From a virus: 64,000 nt of DNA. The position numbers and the translations under genes were made by a program. The notes under the pieces were generated by a model that worked only from the letters and a program-made list of their open reading frames with translations, had not been told where the DNA came from and ran no database searches. Shown here piece after piece: positions 16,463-24,615 of the stretch; positions within the stretch are counted from its first letter, which is position 1; every line of letters starts with the position of its first letter. The stretch covers positions 62,001 to 126,000 of the IMG/VR virus record IMGVR_UViG_3300026484_000087. One strand, 5' to 3'.

Positions 16463-16801
16463 TTATATTTCCTTTCTAAAGAACGTTCTAGAATTACATC
16501 CGTCATTACTACACATATATGGCTTATAACTATGGTTACTATCCATACCACAACAACTACATACGAATGTAAAATTATGTTTCTTTTTATACTTTTTCTT
16601 GTCCCTACCTGTAAATGGTTTCTTTCTGGAAATATCTACTTTCTCAAACTCATGTGTCTTAGCATAAACGGCTTTTTTAACCTTATCTCTACCATAATCA
16701 TCTAAACTAAAACATGTATTACATAGTTTACCAGTTGCTACTATATCATCAAAACTATTAGCCGTAACTATTCGTTCACAGCATTTACATTTGAATTCCA
16801 T
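16463..16801 (-). CDS. Zinc-ribbon protein
   Basis: A 112-residue basic protein with two cysteine clusters: CKCCERI with LCNTC near the N-terminus, and CSCCGMDSNHSYKPYMCSND near the C-terminus, separated by a lysine-rich linker. Each set could bind one zinc. This suggests nucleic-acid binding or a small adaptor to the transcription machinery. It starts by one-base overlap (TAATG) with the upstream gene. No specific family recognised. Confidence 0.7.
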   Translation of the reverse strand: MEFKCKCCERIVTANSFDDIVATGKLCNTCFSLDDYGRDKVKKAVYAKTHEFEKVDISRKKPFTGRDKKKYKKKHNFTFVCSCCGMDSNHSYKPYMCSNDGCNSRTFFRKEI

Positions 16802-17301
16802 TATACATCCTCTCTAATATTATTCTCAACTACCTCTATAGTTAATGTCTCATTCTCCCAGTGTTTCCTAAGATTGCCATATTTATAAGATTCACACATA
16901 GAATTAACTATACCGTATTCTTTTTCTGCTTCTAACCAATTAACGAAATCATCATATATTGCTGATTTACCTAAATCCTCTTTAAGTTTTACAATATAAA
17001 GATCATAATACTTATTGACAGATATGAATTTTCTATTTATCAGAGACTCTATTTTTCTCATATTCTCTTCTCTAATTAATTCAATACGCTTTATTTCATC
17101 TTCTATATTGGAACTCTCAACTATGCACCAACCTCTTACGAAACTTTCTTCCAGCTTTAAATCGTACAAACCATCAATAAGTTTACTAACATACTTAGCT
17201 CTATGTTTATTTATACCATAAACTTTTTTAGTCCTTTTATAACCAACAAACATTAAATAATCGAGATCCGTCTCAACCGCATATTTATCTAAAATATTCA
17301 T
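16801..17301 (-). CDS. Unknown 166-residue protein
   Basis: A charged, helical protein. The start at 17301 is chosen because AAGGAAACATG precedes it; an in-frame ATG at 17325 lacks a good site. Overlaps the upstream gene by 17 bases and the zinc-ribbon gene by one base. No known motif. Confidence 0.6.
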   Translation of the reverse strand: MNILDKYAVETDLDYLMFVGYKRTKKVYGINKHRAKYVSKLIDGLYDLKLEESFVRGWCIVESSNIEDEIKRIELIREENMRKIESLINRKFISVNKYYDLYIVKLKEDLGKSAIYDDFVNWLEAEKEYGIVNSMCESYKYGNLRKHWENETLTIEVVENNIREDV

Positions 17302-17560
17302 CATGTTTCCTTGTATCAAATCCATTCTCAGGATGTATTTTTAAGAACTCTTCTTTGGTCATATTACCACATCTAAGTTTCTTAAAGTCCTCTAAAATTT
17401 CAAACTTATAATCTACTTTTTTATACGTTACATTTTTATAACCAAAATATTCTAGTAATTCTTTTCTTGTATTTATATCATCATTACTATGTGCACTTCT
17501 GGTGATATATACAACATCAACGCCATCTTCATCTGTTAATGAAATTTCATATCTAAACAT
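17285..17560 (-). CDS. Unknown 91-residue protein
   Basis: A small alpha/beta-like protein starting after AAAAGGTATTAAT. The N-terminal third looks like beta strands (RYEISLTDEDGVDVVYITRS) followed by a helix, reminiscent of a small single-domain binding protein. No motif recognised. Part of the minus operon from 18666. Confidence 0.6.
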   Translation of the reverse strand: MFRYEISLTDEDGVDVVYITRSAHSNDDINTRKELLEYFGYKNVTYKKVDYKFEILEDFKKLRCGNMTKEEFLKIHPENGFDTRKHDEYFR

Positions 17561-17561
17561 A

Positions 17562-17780
17562 TTAATACCTTTTAAAATTTAATAAGTAGTCCGATGCTAC
17601 TCTTGGATCTATATGTCCTTTACCATGTTTTAATACATACGCTAAAATAGTTGTTAATGGAACACCATCTATACAATCTTTCTGATATACATCAAATGCA
17701 TCGCATGTTAACTTAGCTATATCTCTATACATTGCTGGCATATCTGAAGCATAATTTCTACATAAGATTAGTTCTTGCAT
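17562..17780 (-). CDS. Unknown 72-residue protein
   Basis: A small helical protein with three cysteines. Start at 17780 after GAAAGGATAAAAG, overlapping the preceding gene by 23 bases. No motif recognised. Confidence 0.6.
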   Translation of the reverse strand: MQELILCRNYASDMPAMYRDIAKLTCDAFDVYQKDCIDGVPLTTILAYVLKHGKGHIDPRVASDYLLNFKRY

Positions 17781-18666
17781 CTTTTATCCTTTCTAAACAA
17801 TTTGTTTTATAGTTATTTGTCTCTTCTAAACTTCTAACAAATAATTTAAGTTCCTCATATTCCTCATCATTATATGCGTACCCTAATGGATTTAACATTC
17901 CACTTTCTTTATTAGCTTTTATAAGTGAAATTAAATATACTTCTAACCTTTCTTTATGTCTTACTAATATATCGTAAACATTAATATTTACTTCTAAAAG
18001 GATAGCTTTTATTTTTAACAACATATCATCATTAGCAGATATTGAAACCATAGCACTAACACCAACATTATGAGCAAATAGATTTCTTATAGAATTAAAT
18101 AGTTTTAAAGAGTTATATTCTATACCATTTATTAATCGTTCTTTTCTAGCTTGATAAATTATATCATTGAAGCTTCTATTAGCATCATAATTAAATGTAA
18201 CAGCATTCATTATACCAGATATCCTATCGAACATTTTCATTATCTCATAAATGAATTTACCAGTTAATTCGTCTACTTCACTTTTTAACCTCAAATTTCT
18301 TTTATATCTACCAGAATTAGCATAAAGCATTTTCTTAAAATCAGAAGATTTATCTATATCTATAATGTTATCATCTCCGATTATCTCTTTAATCAATCTT
18401 AATGTTTTAGTAAGATATGTAACCGTTATTGGAGTAGATAACTTTATATTGCCAGTTGCCTTATATTCCATAAGTATATCTCTTATATTATTTATATTTT
18501 CTATACCAGTAACACTTCTTCCCATTATGTAAAAAGATGACATTAGTTCTTTCAATGGATCTCCACCAAAGTTTATCATGTCTCTATATTCTAATAGTTT
18601 AGCATCCTCTATTTCTCTTTCAGCTTGTTCTTTAGCAAGTAATATTTTATTTTTTTGCTTAGCCAT
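17758..18666 (-). CDS. HEPN-like helical protein
   Basis: A 302-residue almost wholly helical protein with a lysine/glutamate-rich N-terminus. The segment LFNSIRNLFAHN (about 189-200) contains Arg-Asn-x3-His, the R-x4-6-H signature of HEPN RNases and of related folds such as the mannitol-repressor family. It is embedded in helices on both sides, as in HEPN domains. HEPN proteins often cut RNA in defence or counter-defence systems. The match is to a short motif, so this remains tentative. First gene of the operon behind promoter P4. Confidence 0.5.
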   Translation of the reverse strand: MAKQKNKILLAKEQAEREIEDAKLLEYRDMINFGGDPLKELMSSFYIMGRSVTGIENINNIRDILMEYKATGNIKLSTPITVTYLTKTLRLIKEIIGDDNIIDIDKSSDFKKMLYANSGRYKRNLRLKSEVDELTGKFIYEIMKMFDRISGIMNAVTFNYDANRSFNDIIYQARKERLINGIEYNSLKLFNSIRNLFAHNVGVSAMVSISANDDMLLKIKAILLEVNINVYDILVRHKERLEVYLISLIKANKESGMLNPLGYAYNDEEYEELKLFVRSLEETNNYKTNCLERIKDARTNLM

Positions 18667-18716
18667 GTTGTTTTCCTTTTATAGAATTCATTTTTTATCC
18701 TTTATGTTTAATAATT

Positions 18717-18769
18717 AGATACAGTTGTATCTATTTTAATAATATATAACCAAATAAAAATAGAAAACT
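18717..18769 (-). promoter_or_regulatory. Promoter-hairpin element P4
   Basis: Minus-strand reading is GGTTATATATTATTAAAATA followed by GATAC-AACT-GTATC, extendable to the palindrome AGATACAACTGTATCT. Upstream is GTTTTCTATTTTTATTT. It precedes the gene starting at 18666. Confidence 0.6.
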
Positions 18770-18808
18770 AGTATAGTATGGAGTTAAACTCCATACTATA
18801 CTTTTTTA
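18770..18808. terminator. Terminator hairpin
   Basis: A 15-bp perfect stem (AGTATAGTATGGAGT / ACTCCATACTATACT) with a three-base loop. It lies beyond the stop of the minus gene at 18835. On the plus strand it is followed by TTTTTT. Confidence 0.7.
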
Positions 18809-18834
18809 TATATTTCCCCACTCTAAAGGTAACA

Positions 18835-20040
18835 TTATTTTTTATCCCCTTTTTTAGTTTTATCACTTAACTCTTTATCCATAGCTTTCTTAATGATACT
18901 ACCATATGCATCCATCATATTTACGTCACTAGACATTTGTTTAACTACTTCTACAGAAATTGTAGCTATCTTACTATTTATAGTTTTAAGATAAGTCATA
19001 AGATGTTTTTCATCATATCCATTAGGAAGTTTTGATTTATCTAATTTATCAACAACTTTCTCTAATTTACTACCAATATCTTTTAAACCAGAACCACTAG
19101 ATTTTATAGTTTTGTTTATATCGACCATACCATCTGCTAATGTTAATATATCTTTCTGACTAAATATGCCGATCATAAGGAATGTAAAATCATTTACATG
19201 TTTTATAGTCTTATCATTTAGTTTACCAGAGTTTAAACTTAATACTTCTGAGGTACCTGCATTATATAAATAACCGTACTTAACAGTACCATCTGCTTCT
19301 ATACCATATGCAAAACATACTCTACTCTTACTAAACTCTTTATCTGGCTTAGCTAAGTTTTTATTAAAAGCTGGTACAAATTTATCACTAACTATAGTTT
19401 TACCACCGAAGTTAAAAACTTCTTCTTCTAATAGTTTAGGAAGATCACTTGTTAAATATTTAACATCATCTTTTAAACTTGATAAAATATGTTTAGGATC
19501 GATGCTCATATTAGATCTATATTTATATCTTAACATAGCTTTAGATAGATCTTTCTTTACTTCATCTCCTAAATTTAGTACTAAACCATATTCACCCATT
19601 CTATCTGCTAACTCATATAGTTTATTTTTAAACTCTTCAGCTTTCTTCTCTTTAAGACCTATCCATACCAAGAACTTATTAACGTACTTAGTTATAGTAT
19701 CCCATATAGATTTTACAAATTTCTTTATAGCATCCCATGCCTTTTCTAATATGTTTTTATCACTTTCTATGCTTAGTTTAAGAAGATCACCATCTTTACT
19801 CTCTATACTAATCATACTGCTTTCTAAACCTAAAGCCTCTACATCCATTTTTAATGTTTCTAAACTAGTTATAGCAACACCATCTTTCCAACTACTATAA
19901 GCAGTACTATCGTATTTCTCTTCATTGCTTACAACTCTTTTACTTATTCTATCAGTTATATCTAATGCATTTTCAAGTATAATAACTTTTTCTTTTATAG
20001 ATTCCTCTAAACTAACTATCTCAGCTTCTAACATTTCCAT
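18835..20040 (-). CDS. Candidate internal head or virion protein
   Basis: A 401-residue protein. The N-terminal about 90 residues are helical and acidic, then comes an amphipathic segment W-D-A-I-K-K-F-V-K-S-I-W-D-T-I-T-K-Y-V and a lysine-rich region, with the rest helical and lysine/aspartate rich. Jumbo phages of the phiKZ type carry several internal head proteins with a similar tryptophan/lysine amphipathic stretch after an acidic propeptide-like region, so I infer that role weakly. No catalytic motif. Start 20040 follows AAGGAATAAAT. Confidence 0.45.
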   Translation of the reverse strand: MEMLEAEIVSLEESIKEKVIILENALDITDRISKRVVSNEEKYDSTAYSSWKDGVAITSLETLKMDVEALGLESSMISIESKDGDLLKLSIESDKNILEKAWDAIKKFVKSIWDTITKYVNKFLVWIGLKEKKAEEFKNKLYELADRMGEYGLVLNLGDEVKKDLSKAMLRYKYRSNMSIDPKHILSSLKDDVKYLTSDLPKLLEEEVFNFGGKTIVSDKFVPAFNKNLAKPDKEFSKSRVCFAYGIEADGTVKYGYLYNAGTSEVLSLNSGKLNDKTIKHVNDFTFLMIGIFSQKDILTLADGMVDINKTIKSSGSGLKDIGSKLEKVVDKLDKSKLPNGYDEKHLMTYLKTINSKIATISVEVVKQMSSDVNMMDAYGSIIKKAMDKELSDKTKKGDKK

Positions 20041-20052
20041 ATTTATTCCTTG

Positions 20053-20532
20053 TTACATTTTATCATTAAATTGTTCTTTTATCATAGACATAATCCTATA
20101 TCTATCCTTTACACTAAATTCACCAGACATCTTATACCATAAATAATTTTTATTCTTTATTTCACTCATATCCATATCATCTAAACATATTACCTTATTA
20201 CCATCATTTAGTAGTATTTCCATGTCTCTTATTCTATTACCACTACTTATACCATACCATCTACCATCAAATACAGTTTTCATACTACATAATATACATA
20301 TAACATCATCAATATTATCTAAATCATCTATATCTAACTTTATATCTATATTACCTCTATTATAGTTAACTAGTTTACTCCATGTACTAGTTAAGAATAT
20401 TTCACCATCTATAGCACTTAATAAATCTTTTATATTTAATAAACTATTTATCATTTTCATTATTCTTTCATTTACATCTTCTATACTATAATCTATTACA
20501 GCATCATCCATATCTAAACATATTATAAACAT
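20053..20532 (-). CDS. HAD-like phosphatase-fold protein
   Basis: A 159-residue protein. ATG 20532 follows AAGGATGTATAGT. The order of motifs resembles a small HAD-superfamily domain: IICLDMDD near the N-terminus (motif I, DxD), FLTSTWSK (motif II, T/S), and VICLDDMD (motif IV, DD). This pattern is used by the HAD domain associated with nucleic-acid end repair in phages. Substrate could be a 5' or 3' phosphate on RNA/DNA or a nucleotide. Assignment is by short motifs. It lies 12 bases upstream of the candidate internal head protein. Confidence 0.55.
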   Translation of the reverse strand: MFIICLDMDDAVIDYSIEDVNERIMKMINSLLNIKDLLSAIDGEIFLTSTWSKLVNYNRGNIDIKLDIDDLDNIDDVICILCSMKTVFDGRWYGISSGNRIRDMEILLNDGNKVICLDDMDMSEIKNKNYLWYKMSGEFSVKDRYRIMSMIKEQFNDKM

Positions 20533-20989
20533 ACTATACATCCTTATTATATACTATTCATTACAATACTACACATATAAATAAAAAAAGAATATATCTA
20601 ACAGTAATAGTATATATAAATAATATAAATATAATTTAAATAAACTATATAAAGGATGTTATATAGAGTGTTACTCTATATAACTCCTATTTATGTTTAA
20701 ATGGGTAGTATTCGGTTATAAGGGCCGAAGGCCCTTATAACCTATACTACATTAGTATAGTTTTCTTTTCTTTATAGGTTTGTGTCTCTGAGAGTTGGCC
20801 CTTACTCCTCCTGAGATGCTGCTCAGGTCATCATTGTATAGAGTCTTAAACTCTATGGCGTATAAGTTTTTTCTTTATTAGGATGTTCTCAAGATTATTT
20901 TATAATCTCAATATAAATAATACTTAAATTAAAAAAAATATTTATTATGGGTAAAAAATAAAGATAGTAAGGTAGTTGGAATTAACCAA
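20533..20989. other. Structured, GC-richer noncoding interval
   Basis: No protein gene is apparent in these 457 bases. The interval instead carries a run of stems: GTTATATAGAGT/ACTCTATATAAC (20658-20684), GGTTATAAGGGCC-GAA-GGCCCTTATAACC (20714-20742), CCTGAG-ATGCTG-CTCAGG (20810-20827) and ATAGAGT-CTTAA-ACTCTAT (20838-20856) followed by TTTTTTC (20867-20873). The block 20780-20860 is noticeably richer in G and C than the rest of the window, as is common for structured RNAs. The plus strand contains ACTCCTCCTGAG, the complement of a Shine-Dalgarno sequence. A noncoding RNA is a reasonable reading, strand unknown. Confidence 0.5.
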
Positions 20990-20993
20990 CTAC
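20972..20993 (-). terminator. Terminator hairpin for gene 20990-21874
   Basis: GTAGTTGG and CCAACTAC form an 8-bp stem with loop AATTAA, overlapping the stop codon of the minus gene. On the minus strand it is followed by a T-rich stretch. Confidence 0.6.
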
Positions 20994-21874
20994 TCACTTA
21001 ACTTGTATATCTTTTTAACTTCTTCATTTCCATCTCCTTTCCAATATGGATCAATCCATTTGGGTTTATAGCTATCAGTACTTTTATAATACTGGTTTCT
21101 CCAATGTCCTCTTACAATCCATCTTTTATTAGATTTCCAATTAGAACCATCTTTATCATTAGTATCATTCTTAATAGGTTGGAATAATTTAATTACATTT
21201 ACTGTATGTTTCTTTATTCCCTTACTAGCACTCTTAATGCCTTTTTGTTTAGAAATCGAACATCTACTTTTATCATTATTATGGTATGTACCAACATATA
21301 GTAAAACAGATAAAACTTCGCTTATTACAGTCATTATATTTTCTTCAACATCTTTCTTACTGTTAAAATTATTATATAATTCAATGTTTTCTCTAATAGT
21401 TAATTCAGATATTAAAGTTATAATTCTTGTTTTAAGACTTATTGTTAATGCAGAGAAATTGCTATTACCATTGAAATTGGGTAGACTGGTATCCATGCCT
21501 ATACTACTCAGGCTATCAACTAGTTTACCTTTTTCAAAATAACTGAAGAATATGTCAGTCTTAGATGATCCCTTTATATAACCATGTTTAAATGGGAATT
21601 TAAAATTTTCTAATTTTAAATCCATAATAGTATTAAACGAGATGTCAGAATACCAACTATCCTTACCTGGGTCAATATAGGTATGGCCATTTTTCATTAT
21701 ATTATTTAAAACTAATGCCTTTATGAAAAGCATACCAGTAACATTATCATCTCTTACGCCTCTATATTCCGGCATAGATCTTACTATGCTGTATGCTTTT
21801 TTTACAGATTCAATATCAGTATTTATCTGTTTTGCTATAACAAATGCTGCGTCGCTGTATAGTGGATGTTTCAT
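20990..21874 (-). CDS. Protein with AcrVA2-like C-terminal signature
   Basis: A 294-residue protein. The N-terminal two thirds are helical with no known motif. The C-terminus contains RWIVRGHWRNQYY followed about 15 residues later by KPKWIDPYWKG. An RGHWRxQ...xWIxPYxKG pattern marks a small domain spread through phages and plasmids that I associate with the C-terminus of the anti-CRISPR AcrVA2, which triggers loss of Cas12a mRNA. The resemblance is from memory and limited to this domain. It overlaps by one base (TAATG) with the upstream small membrane-protein gene, so the two are co-translated. Confidence 0.5.
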   Translation of the reverse strand: MKHPLYSDAAFVIAKQINTDIESVKKAYSIVRSMPEYRGVRDDNVTGMLFIKALVLNNIMKNGHTYIDPGKDSWYSDISFNTIMDLKLENFKFPFKHGYIKGSSKTDIFFSYFEKGKLVDSLSSIGMDTSLPNFNGNSNFSALTISLKTRIITLISELTIRENIELYNNFNSKKDVEENIMTVISEVLSVLLYVGTYHNNDKSRCSISKQKGIKSASKGIKKHTVNVIKLFQPIKNDTNDKDGSNWKSNKRWIVRGHWRNQYYKSTDSYKPKWIDPYWKGDGNEEVKKIYKLSE

Positions 21875-22137
21875 TATACTACCTCCACATCTATATAGTC
21901 GTTGTTTCTGTCATCATTATACATATATCTTACTGATAAAGATACGGTTACAATGATTGCTCCTACTATAGCATTTTGACATGGGTGTAAGATAAATAAA
22001 CTGATACTGTTAGCTATTACTATTAGGCTAGGTATAATAAGACCGTAGCCTCCTCTTTCTTTAAATACTATTCTCATACCGAAGTATAATATAGTAACCA
22101 ACAATAGCATGTCTTTTGTGTATGGTGTTAATTCCAT
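21874..22137 (-). CDS. Small membrane protein
   Basis: An 87-residue protein starting at 22137 after AAGGAGAACAAG. It has two or three hydrophobic segments (about residues 9-22, 30-48 and 53-68) and a charged C-terminal tail (YNDDRNNDYID). Probably inner-membrane. A holin-like shape is conceivable, but no lysis gene is next to it. First gene behind element P10. Confidence 0.6.
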   Translation of the reverse strand: MELTPYTKDMLLLVTILYFGMRIVFKERGGYGLIIPSLIVIANSISLFILHPCQNAIVGAIIVTVSLSVRYMYNDDRNNDYIDVEVV

Positions 22138-22208
22138 CTTGTTCTCCTTAAGAACTGGCAATTATAAATGCCAAAAAAGTATATATGAAGTTACGTATTC
22201 TCCACATA

Positions 22209-22245
22209 TCTATCTTTATTATATATGGTTGAAAATAAGTGGAAT
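22209..22245 (-). promoter_or_regulatory. Promoter element P10
   Basis: Minus-strand reading is GATTCCACTTATTTTCAACC followed by ATATATAATAAAGATAGATAT. The upstream TTCCACTT-TTTTCAACC box is almost identical to P12. It precedes the small membrane-protein gene at 22137. The leader hairpin is less obvious than in P1-P7. Confidence 0.5.
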
Positions 22246-22300
22246 CTTAAAAATAAAAATTTTAAATAGAATTCTTAAATGAAAATATTAAGGATATAAA

Positions 22301-22417
22301 ATGGTTACATTTATTTTAGCAATAGTAGCTTACAAGCTTGGATACGATAGTAGTTGGTATATGTATATATTACCTATACTTTTAGATTTGGTTATTATAG
22401 AACGGGTAGAACGATAA
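22301..22417 (+). CDS. 38-residue membrane peptide
   Basis: ATG 22301 follows AAGGATATAAA. The peptide begins MVTFILAIVAYKLGYD, has a second hydrophobic segment (YMYILPILLDLVII) and ends RVER. Its stop overlaps the next start (TAATG at 22415-22419), which supports translation. Likely a small membrane protein of unknown role. Confidence 0.55.
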   Translation: MVTFILAIVAYKLGYDSSWYMYILPILLDLVIIERVER

Positions 22418-22626
22418 TGTTTTTTAATAGTAAAATAACAAAAGAGGACCTTATAGAGTTAAGAATACACATTATCTTTATAATCAGTTTTTGTTTAACT
22501 CCTAATTATATTGTAAAGGGCATAGAGAATATAGAGAGTTTTAATCTACCTAGGACTATAAGAATGTCTAAAAGATTTGATATTGATTATAATATGGGTA
22601 AAAAGAAAATAGACTATGTAAGATGA
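22417..22626 (+). CDS. Unknown 69-residue protein
   Basis: The true start is likely ATG 22417, coupled by TAATG to the membrane peptide; a longer frame begins upstream without a ribosome site. The protein has a hydrophobic stretch (IHIIFIISFCLTPNYIV) and a basic C-terminus. Function unknown. Confidence 0.55.
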   Translation: MFFNSKITKEDLIELRIHIIFIISFCLTPNYIVKGIENIESFNLPRTIRMSKRFDIDYNMGKKKIDYVR

Positions 22627-22691
22627 TAAGTTCTATATAGTTATTTTTTATATCTGATATTAGATGATTAAAAATACATTAGGAATTTAAA

Positions 22692-23810
22692 ATGATCTAT
22701 ACGAGTTATTTAGGAAATTTAAAAAATATACCAGACGAATTAACAAAAGTATCTATAATGAGATTTACACCAGAGTGGGCTGCAAAATATGTGGATGATG
22801 TTTTATTAAGTCTAGCACCAGCTGAGTCTACTTTAATAAAGTATCAAAATGGAGAGATAGATAAAGAACAATATATAAGAGAATTTAATGCTGTACTTAA
22901 GAAAGTAAGACCAAATAAACTTAAAAAAGAATTGGATGGAAAGGTTTTATTATGTACATGTAAGCTAGGCAAGTTCTGTCATAGACATTTAGTAGCAGAT
23001 TATCTTAGAGACAACAATATTGCAGTTAGAGAGTTGCCGATTAAAGACAGTCTCAAAGTGATAAATGTAGAAGTTACAGATCTATTATCTGTTAAACTAT
23101 GTAGAGATAATCCTGATAAGATATATGTGTTTGGAGATAACACTATACGTAAGGGTAAAAAAGGTCAAGCTATAATTAGGGATGAACCAAACGCCTTTGG
23201 TATAATAACTAAAAGATATCCTAGTAATAACTACGGATCATTTTTAAGCGATAATAAAGATGATAAATTATTAGTCCTTAAAGATTTGGTTAAGTTAAGG
23301 GATTTGGCTTATAATGGTAAAACTATAGTGTTCCCAAAAGATGGGTTAGGAACAGGTTTAGCTAATTTAGGATACCATGCTCCATACTTAAGTATAATGT
23401 TATATACGTTTGTAGAGGATAATTTCATGAGGTACCTTAAAACTGATAAAGATAGAAAGAGAATAATTATAGCTGGTGGAAGAGATTTCAAAGATTATGA
23501 TTTACTTTATAAGTCTGTTTATAAACTGGTAAAAGAACATGATCTTTATAATCCCATAATCTATACTGGTGATGCAAGGGGTGCAGATAAACTTGGTAAT
23601 AAGTTTGCTAAGAAAAACAAATTAGAATTAGTTAAGTTTCCAGCTGATTGGGATAAACATGGTAAGTCTGCTGGTTTTATTAGGAATGTTGAGATGGCCA
23701 ATGATGCAGATTACCTGGTAGCTTTTTGGGATGGTAAATCAAAGGGAACCAAGCATATGATAGATACTGCAAAAAAGAAAAAAATAAAAGTTAAGGTAGT
23801 GAGGTATTAA
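22692..23810 (+). CDS. Three-module protein: DUF488-like, FGDN domain, SLOG (DUF2493)
   Basis: A 372-residue protein starting after AGGAATTTAAA. Module 1 (about 1-115) resembles DUF488, with LLCTCKLGKFCHRHLVADYL (87-106) carrying the Cys/His cluster. Module 2 (about 122-245) has KIYVFGDN (143-150), RDEPNAFGI (163-171) and KDGLGTGLANL (216-226), a conserved phage domain of unknown activity. Module 3 (about 256-372) is a DprA-like Rossmann SLOG domain of the DUF2493/YspA group: IIIAGGRDF, YTGDARGADKLG, FPADWDKHGKSAGFIRN, LVAFWDGKSKGT. SLOG domains bind nucleotides or their derivatives, often in conflict systems. The combined role may be sensing or modifying a nucleotide signal; that is inference. 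It ends at a shared terminator. Confidence 0.8.
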   Translation: MIYTSYLGNLKNIPDELTKVSIMRFTPEWAAKYVDDVLLSLAPAESTLIKYQNGEIDKEQYIREFNAVLKKVRPNKLKKELDGKVLLCTCKLGKFCHRHLVADYLRDNNIAVRELPIKDSLKVINVEVTDLLSVKLCRDNPDKIYVFGDNTIRKGKKGQAIIRDEPNAFGIITKRYPSNNYGSFLSDNKDDKLLVLKDLVKLRDLAYNGKTIVFPKDGLGTGLANLGYHAPYLSIMLYTFVEDNFMRYLKTDKDRKRIIIAGGRDFKDYDLLYKSVYKLVKEHDLYNPIIYTGDARGADKLGNKFAKKNKLELVKFPADWDKHGKSAGFIRNVEMANDADYLVAFWDGKSKGTKHMIDTAKKKKIKVKVVRY

Positions 23811-23820
23811 CCTCACTACC
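23795..23820. terminator. Bidirectional terminator
   Basis: GGTAGTGAGGT and ACCTCACTACC form an 11-bp stem with loop ATTA, between converging genes ending at 23810 and 23821. Confidence 0.7.
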
Positions 23821-24183
23821 TTACACTGATAAATCTACTTTAATGTTTTGGGCGTAAGCATTTAATGCTTCTCGCTCTTTTCTTCTCTCTAGAAACAAAT
23901 TACTTAGACCTAATTTATATTTTAGGTCCTCGTTCTCTTTTAATAATTTGGCATTCGTAGATGCCGCCTCTAAAAGATAGCTATTGTTTTTTCTAAGTTC
24001 TCTAATCTCATCTTTAAGTTTAGAGATCTCTTCCATCTTGGCTTCTTCGATATCGTAAGCCGTTTCTAATTTAGCTTCAGTAGCCATACATTTTTCGATG
24101 TATGATTGGAGCTGTAATCCATTTACATCCACTCTGTCATGTTCGCTTAACCCTTTTATGGTCAGAAAATCATTCATTTTCAT
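23821..24183 (-). CDS. Coiled-coil protein
   Basis: A 120-residue protein starting after AAGGATAAGAA. Residues about 30-105 form a long heptad-type coiled coil rich in glutamate, lysine and leucine. No catalytic motif. Second gene of a two-gene minus unit behind P11. Possibly an oligomerisation or scaffold protein. Confidence 0.6.
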   Translation of the reverse strand: MKMNDFLTIKGLSEHDRVDVNGLQLQSYIEKCMATEAKLETAYDIEEAKMEEISKLKDEIRELRKNNSYLLEAASTNAKLLKENEDLKYKLGLSNLFLERRKEREALNAYAQNIKVDLSV

Positions 24184-24193
24184 TTCTTATCCT

Positions 24194-24478
24194 TTATGAT
24201 AATATTTTGTAAGGAGCAATGTAACCCATCGCATCCAATTGTTCTATTGTTAAAATGAAAGTTTCTTTCTTACCGTTTTTAACAACTTCTATTCTTATTA
24301 TGCCGTCCCTATGATGGACTATACCATCACGTGTGCCGATCTTAACTTCATTGTCAGTCTCGCCTATAAGGTAATATAGTACATCCTCTGGATTAACTGT
24401 CCATCTCATTGGACTTGTTCTAAGGCAAATTGCCTCTTCTTCTTTACCACAAAACCATTTCTTAATCGCTTCTAACAT
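24194..24478 (-). CDS. Unknown 94-residue protein
   Basis: A small beta-rich protein with KIGTRDGIVHHRDGIIRIEV in its middle. Start at 24478 after TAAGGATCGGTT. No recognised family. First gene behind element P11. Confidence 0.6.
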   Translation of the reverse strand: MLEAIKKWFCGKEEEAICLRTSPMRWTVNPEDVLYYLIGETDNEVKIGTRDGIVHHRDGIIRIEVVKNGKKETFILTIEQLDAMGYIAPYKILS

Positions 24479-24528
24479 AACCGATCCTTAAAAATTAAAG
24501 TATACATTTAAATCATCTGCAGTTTGAT

Positions 24529-24572
24529 TTAAGCTTGTACCTAAATATATTATATATGGTTATTTTTTATTC
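24529..24572 (-). promoter_or_regulatory. Promoter element P11 (divergent copy)
   Basis: Minus-strand reading contains AACCATATATAATATATTTAGGTACAAGC, matching the AACCATATAT and GGTAC parts of the other elements. It lies 60-90 bases upstream of the gene at 24478. The divergent plus gene starts at 24616. Confidence 0.45.
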
Positions 24573-24615
24573 GATACTCAGTTTATATGATTATTATACC
24601 TAATAGGAGCCCAAA

